Shown here one piece after another: positions 7,037-17,008 of a stretch of 64,000 nucleotides of DNA (its first letter is position 1; each line of letters begins with the position of its first letter). Source of the stretch: Pumilibacter intestinalis (GTDB taxonomy: Bacteria; Bacillota; Clostridia; Christensenellales; Pumilibacteraceae); contig NZ_CALPCH010000009.1 of NCBI RefSeq assembly GCF_943193005.1, positions 1 to 64,000 on the forward strand. Reading direction: 5' to 3'. The position numbers and the translations under genes were made by a program. The notes under the pieces are model-generated. The model saw only the letters and a program-made list of their open reading frames with translations, was not told the DNA's origin and did not search any database.

Positions 7037-7483
7037 ATGGCTAAACCTAAATTCAATCTCAATGCTGCAGATATTACGCTCCGCATACATAATGCGGACA
7101 CTTTGGCGCTCGTGAATGAGCTTGCCGTCAAGTTAGGAAATCGCAGCGCTGTTTTGAATGAGGCACTCGATATAGGGGTACCCATAATGTACGCACGCAT
7201 TTTCGGTAAAGCCGGCAATCCCGAGTCGGCACCGGCGCCGGCATATTCTCCGTCCGTTGGGCGGGAGATGAAAGAGTTACGCCGCGTCATAGATGATTTG
7301 TTTATTGAAATGGCTATACAAGAAACCATGATAGCGGGCTTGTTTAACGCTACCGTTGCGCAGCTCGACGGTGAGGCGGTAAACGCGGAAACGTTGCGTG
7401 ACGGTTCGCTTTGCGATTTGCCCGAACTCGTATCCGGACTGAAAGAGGACTTGATAGGTATGACAAAGAGGAGTGACTCATGA
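7037..7483 (+). CDS. Relaxosome accessory protein, RHH-like (148 aa)
   Basis: A small protein whose N-terminal 50 residues (ITLRIHNADTLALVNELAVKLGNRSAVLNEALDIGV) look like a ribbon-helix-helix DNA-binding domain, as in MobC-type accessory proteins. The C-terminal half is helical, with charged stretches at MKELRRVIDDLFIE. It follows the oriT-like region, and its stop overlaps the relaxase start (ATGA, 7480-7483). Preceded by AAAAGGAG at 7019-7026. Likely role: bind oriT and help the relaxase load. The fold is an eye-read assignment; the location carries most of the weight. Confidence 0.65.
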   Translation: MAKPKFNLNAADITLRIHNADTLALVNELAVKLGNRSAVLNEALDIGVPIMYARIFGKAGNPESAPAPAYSPSVGREMKELRRVIDDLFIEMAIQETMIAGLFNATVAQLDGEAVNAETLRDGSLCDLPELVSGLKEDLIGMTKRSDS

Positions 7484-8766
7484 ACGCAAAAAATGCCGTT
7501 GTATTTTCTTGCACGTTCACGCCACCGTCGCCGTCGGGGCAGTGGGGTACTAAGCAAAAAGCGACCTGGGCAAGCAATCGCAGATTTTATTCGTGCAACG
7601 CCGCACACAACGAAATAGACGTTACGGAGTATATTGCCGACGGGGAAAAGGTCGAGCGTCCGGACAATGAGCTACTGCAAGAGCAAGCGGCACAAAGGCT
7701 CAACATGGATTTGTCGAACCGTCTCCCGAACAAAAACGAGGCGCGCAATATAAGCGAGTACGTTACGAGGTTTAACAGCTTGGGCGCGTTCGGGCTTAAC
7801 GGCGCCATGACGCAAAGCGAAATTGACGAGTGGCGAGAGGCAGCGCGGAAAACAAAAAGTATCATTTGGCATGGAGTGGTTTCTTTTCCGTCGGAACAAT
7901 CAAAGCTAATAGGGTATGAGGACGCAGAGCGGCTTATGCGGCAAACGTTCGGCGGGTTCCTTAAGAACGCCGGGTTTGACACTAACAACGTTGCTTTGTT
8001 GTGCGCAATGCACTCCAACACCGAAAACAAGCACGTGCATTTCACGTTCTACGAACGCGAGCCGAAATACCGCAACAAAAACGGTGAGGTCGGCTACCGC
8101 GCAAAAGGCAAGATAGACAATGCCGTTCTGAATGAGTACCGCATGAGCGCGACAGCTTACCTCGACGAACACAAGCGCGATTTATATAATTATCGCAATG
8201 CTGCCGTGAACGGGATACGCGGGCTGAACGTGGTACCGACAGACAGAGACTTGTACGTTTCGTTATGTGAGCTTGCAGACAAACTCCCGAAAAGGGGTAG
8301 GCTACAGTACAATAGCGAAAACGTTGCGGAGTATCGCAAAGACATAGACAATGTAGTGCAGCTATTGCTACGTAGAAATACTAACGCAATGCAAGCTCAC
8401 AAAAAAGCGTTGTCCGAGATAGCGCGGCGCGGAAAAGCGCTTTCCGAAACCGGCACAAAATCCGATTACGTAAAACGCTTGACCGAAGAATATAAATCTC
8501 GTCTCGGCAACGTCGTACTCGGTATGGTTAAAAATTTCCGCAACAAACCGAAAGCCGACGTTCGCGGGGAGCCGACAACGTGCAAGCAGCACAAAGCAGC
8601 AGCGCGACGTCGCCGCACTCACGGAGCAAAGGTTATACGGAGTGCAATGCAAATGGTGAGTGGCGGCAACAAAAGTATTCAAGCGGATTTCACACGCGAG
8701 CTTGCACGTGTAGAACACGAAATCGAGTTCGAGCTGCAGAGTTCGCAAAAGCATAATAGGAGTTGA
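7480..8766 (+). CDS. MobL/MobP-type relaxase (428 aa)
   Basis: A DNA-nicking relaxase that would cut oriT and pilot the strand into the recipient. The metal-binding motif is visible as H178-SNTENK-H185-V-H187-FTFYE, within the usual CAMHSNTENKHVHF setting, preceded by WHGVVSFPSE as in Firmicutes MobL proteins. The best candidate for the catalytic tyrosine is Y37 (RRFYSCN). The C-terminal third is basic and helical, with a KQHKAAARRRRTHG cluster. It is coupled to the accessory gene by ATGA and is followed directly by the coupling protein. Unlike the SSB and primase fusion it does not carry the GKxTG tail. Confidence 0.83.
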   Translation: MNAKNAVVFSCTFTPPSPSGQWGTKQKATWASNRRFYSCNAAHNEIDVTEYIADGEKVERPDNELLQEQAAQRLNMDLSNRLPNKNEARNISEYVTRFNSLGAFGLNGAMTQSEIDEWREAARKTKSIIWHGVVSFPSEQSKLIGYEDAERLMRQTFGGFLKNAGFDTNNVALLCAMHSNTENKHVHFTFYEREPKYRNKNGEVGYRAKGKIDNAVLNEYRMSATAYLDEHKRDLYNYRNAAVNGIRGLNVVPTDRDLYVSLCELADKLPKRGRLQYNSENVAEYRKDIDNVVQLLLRRNTNAMQAHKKALSEIARRGKALSETGTKSDYVKRLTEEYKSRLGNVVLGMVKNFRNKPKADVRGEPTTCKQHKAAARRRRTHGAKVIRSAMQMVSGGNKSIQADFTRELARVEHEIEFELQSSQKHNRS

Positions 8767-8771
8767 TTTTT

Positions 8772-11168
8772 TTGGCGAACAAGGGCAGACAATCGAATAA
8801 ACGCCCCGTCGGCGTGACGATAGCACTATTGGCTGTAGCGGCGGTTTTTATGTGGGTTGCCGTCGCCGTAGTTATCGGCTTGCTGTCTTTCGGTAAATCG
8901 TTTGAATTGTTATCGGCGCTCGTTGCCGGGCTTTCCGATTACCGCGTATGGGTTATATTCTTATGCGCGCTCGCGGGCATAGGTATTGTATTTGCCGTGC
9001 GCAGTATGCAATCGGGTAAGCGTGTTCTCAAGGTCAACGACATAGAGGACACACATTGGCTCACCAACGCCGAAGTTGTGAAAAGCGATAACATGACGCT
9101 GACCTCATATAGTAAGTTGCACGAGGTGAAAGACGGTGTGCCGGTTTATGCGGCTAAGCAAGGCAATGACATAACGGTAGTATTCTCTAAGCCGATACAC
9201 ACGCTTGTTATCGGAACCACCGGCAGCGGTAAGACAAGCGCGTTCGTTGACCCCACCGTGCAAATACTTTGCCGCACCAAGACTAAGCCGGGAATAGTTG
9301 TGACCGACCCGAAAGGCGAGCTGTACCGTCATCACGCGGCAACACTCCAAAAGCAAGGGTACACCGTTCTCGTGCTTGACGTTGCCGACCCGTACAGTTC
9401 GGCAAGGTGGAACCCGTTTGCGGCGGTCATAGAAAAAACACGGAAAATAAACGAGGTGCAGAACCAACAAATCGGTGAAATGCAAATCGAGCAGCGCAAC
9501 GGAAAATACGTAGACGCCAACGGAGAGATACACGATACGTTCGAGCTTGCAAATGCCGCTAACGGCAAGCTCGGCAAGTATGTGTTTGAGGGTAAGAGCT
9601 ACGACTCGTACAGTCAAGCGGACGCGGCGCGCCAAGTTCTGATACAAACGTTAAAAGACGAGATATACATTGATATTCAAGATATTATATACACGATTTG
9701 TCCGATTTCGTCACAGACGGAGCCGGTGTGGGAGCAAGGTGCGCGGAATTTCATATTCGCTCTTGCGCTTGCTATGTGGGAAGATTTGCTGATAGGCGGT
9801 TGTAACGAAAACGAATTTAATCTGCATACGCTCTATCGCAATATAGCGGATTTTGCCAAAGGCGACTTGTCAACGCTATCCGAGTATCTTGTAGCAGAGC
9901 GCGACGATAGTCGAATAGCCGGACTTGCCAATCCGATACTTGCGTCTGAAGATAGGCAGCTCTCAAGCTATCTCTCGCAAGTCAATAACTACATGTTGGG
10001 CTTTGCCGATACCGGCATACGACGTCTTACGAGCGGCAACGATATTACGCTCGATACGTTCGACGAGCAGCCGACGGCGCTATTTATCAAAATTCCGGAC
10101 GAAAAGGAGAACAGACACTTTCTTGCAACGTTGTTTATAACGCAACTTTATAAGGTACTTGTAAACAAAGCGCGTAAGAACTACAAGAACGGCGAGACCA
10201 AAGACGAGGAACTTATGCGCAACGTTTACGTGATAATGGACGAGTTCGGCAACCTACCGAAGTTTCCGAGCATTGATAAAATAATTACTGTCGGGCGTTC
10301 CCGCAACATTTTCATGGTGCCGATTATTCAAGATTACGGGCAGCTATACAATAAATACGGCAAAGAGCTTGCCGGCATTATTAAGTCGAACTGCAATATC
10401 AAAATCTTTATCGGCAGTACCGACCAAAACACGATAAACGAATTTTCCGAGCTGTGCGGCAAGACCAAACAGCGTCGCATAGGATTTGGCGACGGCAGCG
10501 GGAATTTTAACGTGAATACAAGCGCAGAGAGCGTACCGCTCATTTATCCGAGCGAACTTGAACACCTAAACGACCCGCCGGTCATGGGCAACGCAATCGT
10601 GCTTGTGTTTGGTAAAAATCCAATACGCGCAAAGTATGAACCCGTATTCAAATCGCGCAAGATTTATAGCCCCGTAGAGGGCGAACCGCCTGACTCGCCC
10701 GAGGCAGCCGTTTTTAATGAGCAAGCTCACTACTATAACTTTTGCGCTCGCGCCGCATGGATAACCAAGAACAAGGAGTTTATTGCTCGGCAGAACGCAC
10801 AAGCTCAAAGTTTAATCGAGGAGCTATTGAGCGGCGTTAAGCCGCCGGACGAAAGCGGTGGGCAAGTAGCCGAGACGTATGACCCTTTAGACGCAGCCGA
10901 AGAACGACTACTGCCAATGGTTTTGAAAATCAAAGCCAAGGTGCCCGAAATGCTTGGAATAAAGCTCGAGACCGGATTTTTCGAGCATGACGTTGAAAAG
11001 ATAATCGACGCTTGCGTGGCGATAATGGATTACACCAAAACGCGAGGATTGCGTTGGGTGCATACGGAAAGCGCAAAGCTCAAGAATATGATACGGCAAA
11101 TAGCGGCAAGGTTGCCGCTCGAAGTCAACGAACAAGGAGATATAGAAAATGAAACGGAAATCGATTAA
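8772..11168 (+). CDS. virD4: VirD4-type coupling protein (T4CP)
   Basis: A membrane-anchored ATPase that hands the relaxase-DNA complex to the transfer channel. Two N-terminal membrane segments (about residues 15-38 and 55-75). Walker A GTTGSGKTS at 148-156. TDPKGELYR and WNPFA follow, typical of the TraG/VirD4 family. Walker B VIMDEFGN with D490-E491. Length 798 aa. I place the start at TTG 8772 because AGGAG (8758-8762) is 9 nt upstream; an in-frame TTG at 8763 sits too close to it. The 3' end overlaps the next gene by 20 nt in another frame. Confidence 0.92.
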   Translation: MANKGRQSNKRPVGVTIALLAVAAVFMWVAVAVVIGLLSFGKSFELLSALVAGLSDYRVWVIFLCALAGIGIVFAVRSMQSGKRVLKVNDIEDTHWLTNAEVVKSDNMTLTSYSKLHEVKDGVPVYAAKQGNDITVVFSKPIHTLVIGTTGSGKTSAFVDPTVQILCRTKTKPGIVVTDPKGELYRHHAATLQKQGYTVLVLDVADPYSSARWNPFAAVIEKTRKINEVQNQQIGEMQIEQRNGKYVDANGEIHDTFELANAANGKLGKYVFEGKSYDSYSQADAARQVLIQTLKDEIYIDIQDIIYTICPISSQTEPVWEQGARNFIFALALAMWEDLLIGGCNENEFNLHTLYRNIADFAKGDLSTLSEYLVAERDDSRIAGLANPILASEDRQLSSYLSQVNNYMLGFADTGIRRLTSGNDITLDTFDEQPTALFIKIPDEKENRHFLATLFITQLYKVLVNKARKNYKNGETKDEELMRNVYVIMDEFGNLPKFPSIDKIITVGRSRNIFMVPIIQDYGQLYNKYGKELAGIIKSNCNIKIFIGSTDQNTINEFSELCGKTKQRRIGFGDGSGNFNVNTSAESVPLIYPSELEHLNDPPVMGNAIVLVFGKNPIRAKYEPVFKSRKIYSPVEGEPPDSPEAAVFNEQAHYYNFCARAAWITKNKEFIARQNAQAQSLIEELLSGVKPPDESGGQVAETYDPLDAAEERLLPMVLKIKAKVPEMLGIKLETGFFEHDVEKIIDACVAIMDYTKTRGLRWVHTESAKLKNMIRQIAARLPLEVNEQGDIENETEID

Positions 11169-14100
11169 AGCACAATTATTAAAAGCTGTACTAATACTTG
11201 CGACAATAGGAATATCCTCGCTTGTGTTTTTAATACTTCCGACACAGCATGAATGTGTTTATGCCGCCGCGGCAAGCGCCACTACATACACGACAACGGA
11301 CAAACTGTATATAAACATTCCCGACCATGACGTGAGCCATACCATGACTACGCTCGGCGGTTGGGTAAACGGACTCGGCTACCGCGAGGAGCAGGCAGTT
11401 AAAACTACTACTATGAAAGCACATTCATGGTACGATATTTATATAACTCGCTCGAACGGTTGGTACGTTCCGAAAAGCGACCAATCCTCTGACGGCAAGT
11501 TCTATTACAAAAGCGGCAACTATGACGCGACCGGTGCGCAGTTATTTCTTGAGATAAGAGATTTGCCCAAAGACAATACGTTAATGTCTTTTATTTGGAA
11601 TGACACCGACCGCATTTTCCACCGCGAGGGAGCGCCGGGCAAAAGCGGTAGTGATAAACTTAGGCGCAGTACGTGTAGCGGGTTGGGAAATTATACTGCT
11701 ATGTCATTTTATGCGCAACGTAGCGGCGGTTCTACGGTTAGAGCAAACATTACGGACAACGTGTCTTACAACGATAGTCAATGGAAACCCGAAAGCGGCG
11801 ACGCAATAGGGGACACGTCATGGATGCTTGAGGGACCCGCCGATTTTTCGACGGGGTTCGGGATACAGCCCAAGCCAGGCACTTATCGTTTGGATAACAT
11901 GACGTCGGGATTGAATAGCAGCACGTGGACTATTCATATTCAGTTTTTGCTCGGAGCGGTTTGTTTGCCGGGTAATTGGAGCCACGGCGTAGACCAAACG
12001 GCGCATTTCGTAATGCCAAACAGTTCGTATCGATACAGCAGAGATATAACAGTATCGTTTCGCACGGACTATGCGAAACCCGACGTCACACTTTCCGCAG
12101 AGTATTCGAAGACTAATATATCCGCAGAATGGGCTGACGCCTCGTACACATTTGCAACCTATACGCTTAACGGAGAAGACAAGGGCGAATACATACAAAA
12201 ATCGCGCCTATCCGACGAGGGTAAATATATATTTACCGTAACGGACACGGGCGGCAATAAAACGCAGAAAACCGGTTGCGTCGATAAAACGGCGCCGAAG
12301 TTTTCAAGCGATTTCTATGACGCGTCGGGCAATCCGCTTGTTAAGTACACAAACGCAAGTTCATATACGCTCTCGTTCCCGACGGCAACGGCGAACGAAA
12401 GTCCGATTAACACGCAAGCTACGTACGTATATTCCTATTACGACAGTGCGGCAAAGCGCGTAGTTACAATGCCCGCCGAGTATTATAATCGCGGTGACAA
12501 ACTTACGCAAGAGGGGCGGTACGTAATTACCGTCACCGACGCCGCGGGCAATAGCGGGTCTTGTACTGTCGTCATAGACCGTTCATTGCCGGTTTTCACA
12601 AGCACTCAATATTCAAAGACGGGCGTATATGCGAGTTATTCCGCGTCGGACGCAGAAAGTCCGATTAGCGCAACTTATACGCACACGACCGCGAGCGGTA
12701 CGAGTAGCCCGCGCGCGTACAGTAGCGGAATGCGACTGACCGCCGAGGGCAAATATACGGTAACGGCAAGTGACGCGGCGGGCAACAGCGCAAGCGTTAC
12801 GTTGTACGTAGATAATTCGGCGCCGGTATTATCTCGACCGTTCGAGTACGGAGCGGAGAGCGGCGCGGTAACGTTCTCGTATGCAGAGTGGGAGAGCGAG
12901 GTTACTGCAGTATATTCCTACGTAGGCGAAAGTGAGTCCAAAAGTAACGTTGAGTACGTGTCCGGCATGTTGCTCGAGGCTGACGGAGAGTATACAGTTA
13001 CGGCTACTGATAAAGTCGGCAACACGTCGAACGTGCGATTTATTATAGACCGTAAAGCGCCGACGCTTACATTTGCCGACGGAACCACCGGCATGTCGCA
13101 GATAACGCGCGGGAGTTCGTTTGTGTCTTGGCGTACCGAACGCTACGAAAGCCCGGTTAGCGTCACATATTCGTTTATGTCTTTTGACGAGTCAAAAGTG
13201 CCGTCGGTAGAAAGCACCCCGTACACTTCGGGTAACGTATTTACCGCAGAGGGAACATACAGCTTTAATGCCGAAGACCGTGCCGGCAATTCCGCTCAAG
13301 CAACGGTTATAATCGATAATACGCCGCCGACGCTTACGTTCTCGTCTAACGGCTTGGCGTTCGAGCGGTATATCAACTCAACGTTTACGGCAACCGGCGC
13401 CGACGCATTGAGCGGAATTGCCGCTATCGAGCTATACGAGAACGGCAGCTATGTTCCTTACGATTTTGAACCGCGTGGCGCAAACGGAGCCTATTTGTTC
13501 CGCATAACGGATAGAGCCGGAAATTTTACAAGTGCCACCGCAACGGTTTACAAAACGGATACGTTCGGCAACATAACGTCGATACGCGATAGTTATAAGC
13601 TGAATGCGTGGTACGTAGTTACACTGCCGGCGCGCATTTTCACGACGGAAAACAAAGACGTCGCCGGGCGCTACAGCTTTGAGAGCTACGATAAAGCACT
13701 TGCGTTTGCCGTGGCGAACGAGTGGGAGTTCCGTGTGACGCCGGTGCAAGGCGGGTACATGTATATCGCGGCGAGCAATGAGAGCGTTGCGCAGAAATAC
13801 GATACGGAAAGCGCCGTAAAAGCCGTAGTGGAGAAATACGCCAAAGGATATATATCCGCACGTCAGACGGCGAGCACCAACGGGAACGATAAATACTATA
13901 TCGAACCCGAAAGTCTTACGCGCAATAGCCCCGCATTGCCCGATTATCTATTGGAGTTAAAGAGTATGCCGCGTTACTTTGTTCGCCCCGACATGTTATG
14001 GGCGTTGCCGAATATATCTTACATTTCGGAAATGCCGTATACTGTCACGGCAAAATATTTGGGGGACTACGCAGAGGAAACAACACAAAAAGAATTCGAG

Positions 14101-16473
14101 ATACCTCGCGGTACCACACTGCAGAGCGCGAGCTTAGACTACAAGCAAGGGTACTACTTGATTACGGAGCGCGACGTCGCCGGCAATATCGAGCAGTATT
14201 TGATTTATTCGGACGCGGAGCTGCCTACGGCGCGCGTCACTGCGACTTTCGGCGACGGAGATAAAAGTTTTGTGCTCGATTACGGCTATACCCAAAATGA
14301 GACGCTCTATTTCTTGTCGCTTGCTTTTGAGGGGCTTTTGGATAACGCCGACGAGTACGTTACGTTGAAAATCGAAAAGGGCAGTACGGTTAGATACTTT
14401 ACGCAGTCCGATATGCTGCCTATACTCGGCTCGGACGAATTTACGAGCGGCAAATATACTGTCACGGTGTTCGACCGTTCGCTCAACGCTCTTACGTTTG
14501 ACGTGTTCATTGCCGGCAACGCGCCGACTATGACGCACGGCTCGCTTGCCGCAGATAAGACCGAGTGCAAAATATCGTTTGTTACGAGTGACCGCAACAA
14601 TGTAATCACCGGCATTACGCTTTATAAAATCGAGTACGACGGTTCGCATACGGTGCTTGAGACCGACGGTGAGGGTACGCCGATTAGTGCGGCGACGCTA
14701 ACGTACATTCTGAACGTTGGCGGTAAATACGGCGCGACCGTTACGGATAACTATCGCCGCATGATAGAACTGCCGCCCATATTCTTCTTGAAAGGCTTAC
14801 CGAGCGGCAAGCTCGCGGGCGTGAGTGACGGCGGGCGCACCAATAAGAACGTGTCGTTTACGTTTGACAGCGGCGACGTTGCGGAGCTTTACATACTGTT
14901 GCCCGGCGGCGAACGTCAACCGTTCAACGGTTATACCATTCAGACCGGTTCGTCTATTACTACGTACAATATTACAGCTGACGAAACGACGTCGCATGAA
15001 TATCTTGTGTTTTTACATAATGCGCAAGACTTGTCGCTTTTCGTGGAATACCGATTTGAAATCGATACGATATTACCCGAGTTCGAAATAACCGATAGCG
15101 ACGGCAACGTCATACAGTCCGACGGCGCCACAAACAAATCGTTCTCGATTAAGTGGCAAGAAACCGGAGTGAGCGTGCGTTACTATACTGCACGCGGCGG
15201 TTCGCTCTCTGCTACCAAATATAACATGAACACTGTGCTGACTCAAGGAACGCTGTACTATTTTACGATAAAGGACGACGTGGGGAATACGCTCGAGTTC
15301 ACCGTGTTGCTTGATAATTCGGTTGACTACACCTTGAGCGGAAAATACAACGACGTGAACGGCGTTTTGTATGCGAACACGCCCATTACCTTGACGGTAA
15401 ACGAGCCTACGCAAAAGTTTGAGGTAGAAAACGAGGACGGCTTTACCGTGGAGAACGGTGGAACGCTTACGCAAGCGGGTAGGTACGATATAACCGTTAC
15501 CGACAACTACCGTAATACGGTTGTCATCAGTATCGTTATCGATATTACGCCGCCCGTGTTATCGCTCGTTGGAGCCGAGAACGGCAGCGCGGTAAAGAGT
15601 GAGGTATCGATTTCGGCAAGCGATTACGACTATTTGTATCTTGCCGATAGCAAGGGAAATAAAATACGCGACGTCGCAAATGACGAGGTATTTGCAGCAG
15701 CGGGTATTTATTACATAACCGCAATGGACTATGCCGGGAACAGCGTAACGGTTACGTTCTCTATAGACCTTTCCGTAGATTACGCGTTGTCAGTGCCGAA
15801 CGGAGCTGTAACGACGTCGAAAGTCACGCTCGATACCGACGAGCCGCTGACTGTTGTCGTTAAGCTCAACGGCGCCGAAATCGATACACAAACTAAGTTT
15901 ACCGACCCCGGCGAATATGAGCTTACGCTCACCGACGTTCTCGGCAATACTGTTTCTTGTGTTTTTATAATCGTTCCGCAATACGCGCAAACGGTTTCGC
16001 AGCCGCTGCCGAGCGGTACGCGCATAGTAGGCTTGACCAAAGACGGAATGAGCGTAGCCGTTTCGGACTCGTCTGTAATAAACCTTACAGACACCGGAGT
16101 CTATGTTGTAAAGCTCGATTGCAGCGGCATACCGTATGAGCTTACGCTTTCGACGGACTGTGTGCCGCCGGTAGTTACTATCATAAAAGACGGCAATAAA
16201 ATCAAAATCTCGGCTATAGACAAAGAGAACGTTAAAATGTTGCTACTCAAAGACGGCGTTGAGGTAAATTGCCGCGTTGGGCAAACGTTTGACGAACCCG
16301 GAAATTACGTGCTTACCGTTACCGACGAACTCGGCAACATAGCCGTCTACGAATTTACCGTACCGTTTAGGCTTAACTTGTGGGCGATTGTGATTATCAT
16401 AGTCGGAGTCTTTGGCTTAGTGACAGTATCGGTGCTTATTATCCGCGCTCGCAGAAAGCCACGCATGAAATAA
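11149..16473 (+). CDS. Giant Ig-repeat surface protein (1774 aa)
   Basis: A secreted, membrane-anchored surface protein. N-terminal signal peptide (hydrophobic about residues 11-31, cleavage near YAAAASA). Then a long array of roughly 75-90-residue bacterial Ig-like repeats, each closing with a form of EGKYTVTATDxAGN, a short strand, and IDxxxP. A single C-terminal transmembrane helix at about 1744-1765 is followed by a basic tail (RARRKPRMK). There is no LPxTG motif. AAGGAGATATAGAAA precedes the ATG, which overlaps the virD4 end. Placement between coupling protein and pilin suggests an adhesin holding donor and recipient together. Residues 30-320 are non-repetitive and may form the binding head. 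Confidence 0.78.
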   Translation: MKRKSIKAQLLKAVLILATIGISSLVFLILPTQHECVYAAAASATTYTTTDKLYINIPDHDVSHTMTTLGGWVNGLGYREEQAVKTTTMKAHSWYDIYITRSNGWYVPKSDQSSDGKFYYKSGNYDATGAQLFLEIRDLPKDNTLMSFIWNDTDRIFHREGAPGKSGSDKLRRSTCSGLGNYTAMSFYAQRSGGSTVRANITDNVSYNDSQWKPESGDAIGDTSWMLEGPADFSTGFGIQPKPGTYRLDNMTSGLNSSTWTIHIQFLLGAVCLPGNWSHGVDQTAHFVMPNSSYRYSRDITVSFRTDYAKPDVTLSAEYSKTNISAEWADASYTFATYTLNGEDKGEYIQKSRLSDEGKYIFTVTDTGGNKTQKTGCVDKTAPKFSSDFYDASGNPLVKYTNASSYTLSFPTATANESPINTQATYVYSYYDSAAKRVVTMPAEYYNRGDKLTQEGRYVITVTDAAGNSGSCTVVIDRSLPVFTSTQYSKTGVYASYSASDAESPISATYTHTTASGTSSPRAYSSGMRLTAEGKYTVTASDAAGNSASVTLYVDNSAPVLSRPFEYGAESGAVTFSYAEWESEVTAVYSYVGESESKSNVEYVSGMLLEADGEYTVTATDKVGNTSNVRFIIDRKAPTLTFADGTTGMSQITRGSSFVSWRTERYESPVSVTYSFMSFDESKVPSVESTPYTSGNVFTAEGTYSFNAEDRAGNSAQATVIIDNTPPTLTFSSNGLAFERYINSTFTATGADALSGIAAIELYENGSYVPYDFEPRGANGAYLFRITDRAGNFTSATATVYKTDTFGNITSIRDSYKLNAWYVVTLPARIFTTENKDVAGRYSFESYDKALAFAVANEWEFRVTPVQGGYMYIAASNESVAQKYDTESAVKAVVEKYAKGYISARQTASTNGNDKYYIEPESLTRNSPALPDYLLELKSMPRYFVRPDMLWALPNISYISEMPYTVTAKYLGDYAEETTQKEFEIPRGTTLQSASLDYKQGYYLITERDVAGNIEQYLIYSDAELPTARVTATFGDGDKSFVLDYGYTQNETLYFLSLAFEGLLDNADEYVTLKIEKGSTVRYFTQSDMLPILGSDEFTSGKYTVTVFDRSLNALTFDVFIAGNAPTMTHGSLAADKTECKISFVTSDRNNVITGITLYKIEYDGSHTVLETDGEGTPISAATLTYILNVGGKYGATVTDNYRRMIELPPIFFLKGLPSGKLAGVSDGGRTNKNVSFTFDSGDVAELYILLPGGERQPFNGYTIQTGSSITTYNITADETTSHEYLVFLHNAQDLSLFVEYRFEIDTILPEFEITDSDGNVIQSDGATNKSFSIKWQETGVSVRYYTARGGSLSATKYNMNTVLTQGTLYYFTIKDDVGNTLEFTVLLDNSVDYTLSGKYNDVNGVLYANTPITLTVNEPTQKFEVENEDGFTVENGGTLTQAGRYDITVTDNYRNTVVISIVIDITPPVLSLVGAENGSAVKSEVSISASDYDYLYLADSKGNKIRDVANDEVFAAAGIYYITAMDYAGNSVTVTFSIDLSVDYALSVPNGAVTTSKVTLDTDEPLTVVVKLNGAEIDTQTKFTDPGEYELTLTDVLGNTVSCVFIIVPQYAQTVSQPLPSGTRIVGLTKDGMSVAVSDSSVINLTDTGVYVVKLDCSGIPYELTLSTDCVPPVVTIIKDGNKIKISAIDKENVKMLLLKDGVEVNCRVGQTFDEPGNYVLTVTDELGNIAVYEFTVPFRLNLWAIVIIIVGVFGLVTVSVLIIRARRKPRMK

Positions 16474-16484
16474 AGGAGTGATTT

Positions 16485-16523
16485 ATGAATAGCACAAAGA
16501 AGAACAGCACACGACCGCCTTGA
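16485..16523 (+). CDS. 12-codon leader ORF
   Basis: AAGGAGTGATTT followed by ATG gives the peptide MNSTKKNSTRPP and a stop at 16521. The ribosome binding site is better than that of many real genes here, yet the frame is only 12 codons. It is followed by a 116-nt untranslated stretch with an AGCAAA-GTTT-TTTGCT hairpin before the pilin gene. It could be a regulatory leader peptide or the stub of a deleted gene. Confidence 0.35.
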   Translation: MNSTKKNSTRPP

Positions 16524-16639
16524 GACGTTCCCGTTTACGTAAGCAAAGTTTTTTGCTCGGAAATTTACGGGTTTTCAAAAAATATTCTGACACAGCGCGT
16601 CTGAATGACTTTCTAAAAATAAAATCAAGGAGTAAAAAT

Positions 16640-16984
16640 ATGAACACTTTTATCTCGTCGATTATGACGTTACTTGCAGCCGACGGCGCGGACTTTACCG
16701 ACTTGTCGGATACTATAGTTGAACTGATAAATTCCATGTGGGTGCCCTGCGTTGCAATAGCAAGCGCACTTGCCGTAGCATGGGGAATATATCTCGGTAT
16801 CAAATATTGGCTCGCTGCCGGCGACGAGCAGAAAAAGCGCAGCGCCAAAAGCTCGCTCATATCGTTCGGAGTGGGAATAATAATTATCTTTGTTGTGGCT
16901 GTAGGCGCTCCGCTCGGCATAGGCGCTTTAAGCGAGTGGGTGAGTGCAAACAATTCGGTTACGGTACTTGCCATATTGCAGTAG
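16640..16984 (+). CDS. VirB2-like pilin / small two-helix membrane protein (114 aa)
   Basis: A small membrane protein with two hydrophobic helices (about residues 33-57, VPCVAIASALAVAWGIYLGIK, and 75-97, FGVGIIIIFVVAVGAPLGIG) joined by a short basic loop (GDEQKKRSAKS). This is the layout of VirB2/TrbC-type pilins and of T4SS pilin-like proteins in Firmicutes ICEs. The start at 16640 is fixed by AAGGAG at 16627-16632; a longer in-frame extension from a TTG at 16520 lacks a ribosome binding site. It probably forms the pilus or channel subunit. Confidence 0.68.
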   Translation: MNTFISSIMTLLAADGADFTDLSDTIVELINSMWVPCVAIASALAVAWGIYLGIKYWLAAGDEQKKRSAKSSLISFGVGIIIIFVVAVGAPLGIGALSEWVSANNSVTVLAILQ

Positions 16985-17008
16985 CCTGTTAGGATAAAGG
17001 AGCAATTT

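Noticed and set aside
13998-14649. Long frames on either strand inside the Ig-repeat gene, and similar frames opposite virD4, virB4, dnaN and the GH13 gene.
   Set aside because: Shadows of strongly coding genes in GC-richer DNA; low-complexity Arg/Cys-rich products, no ribosome binding sites.
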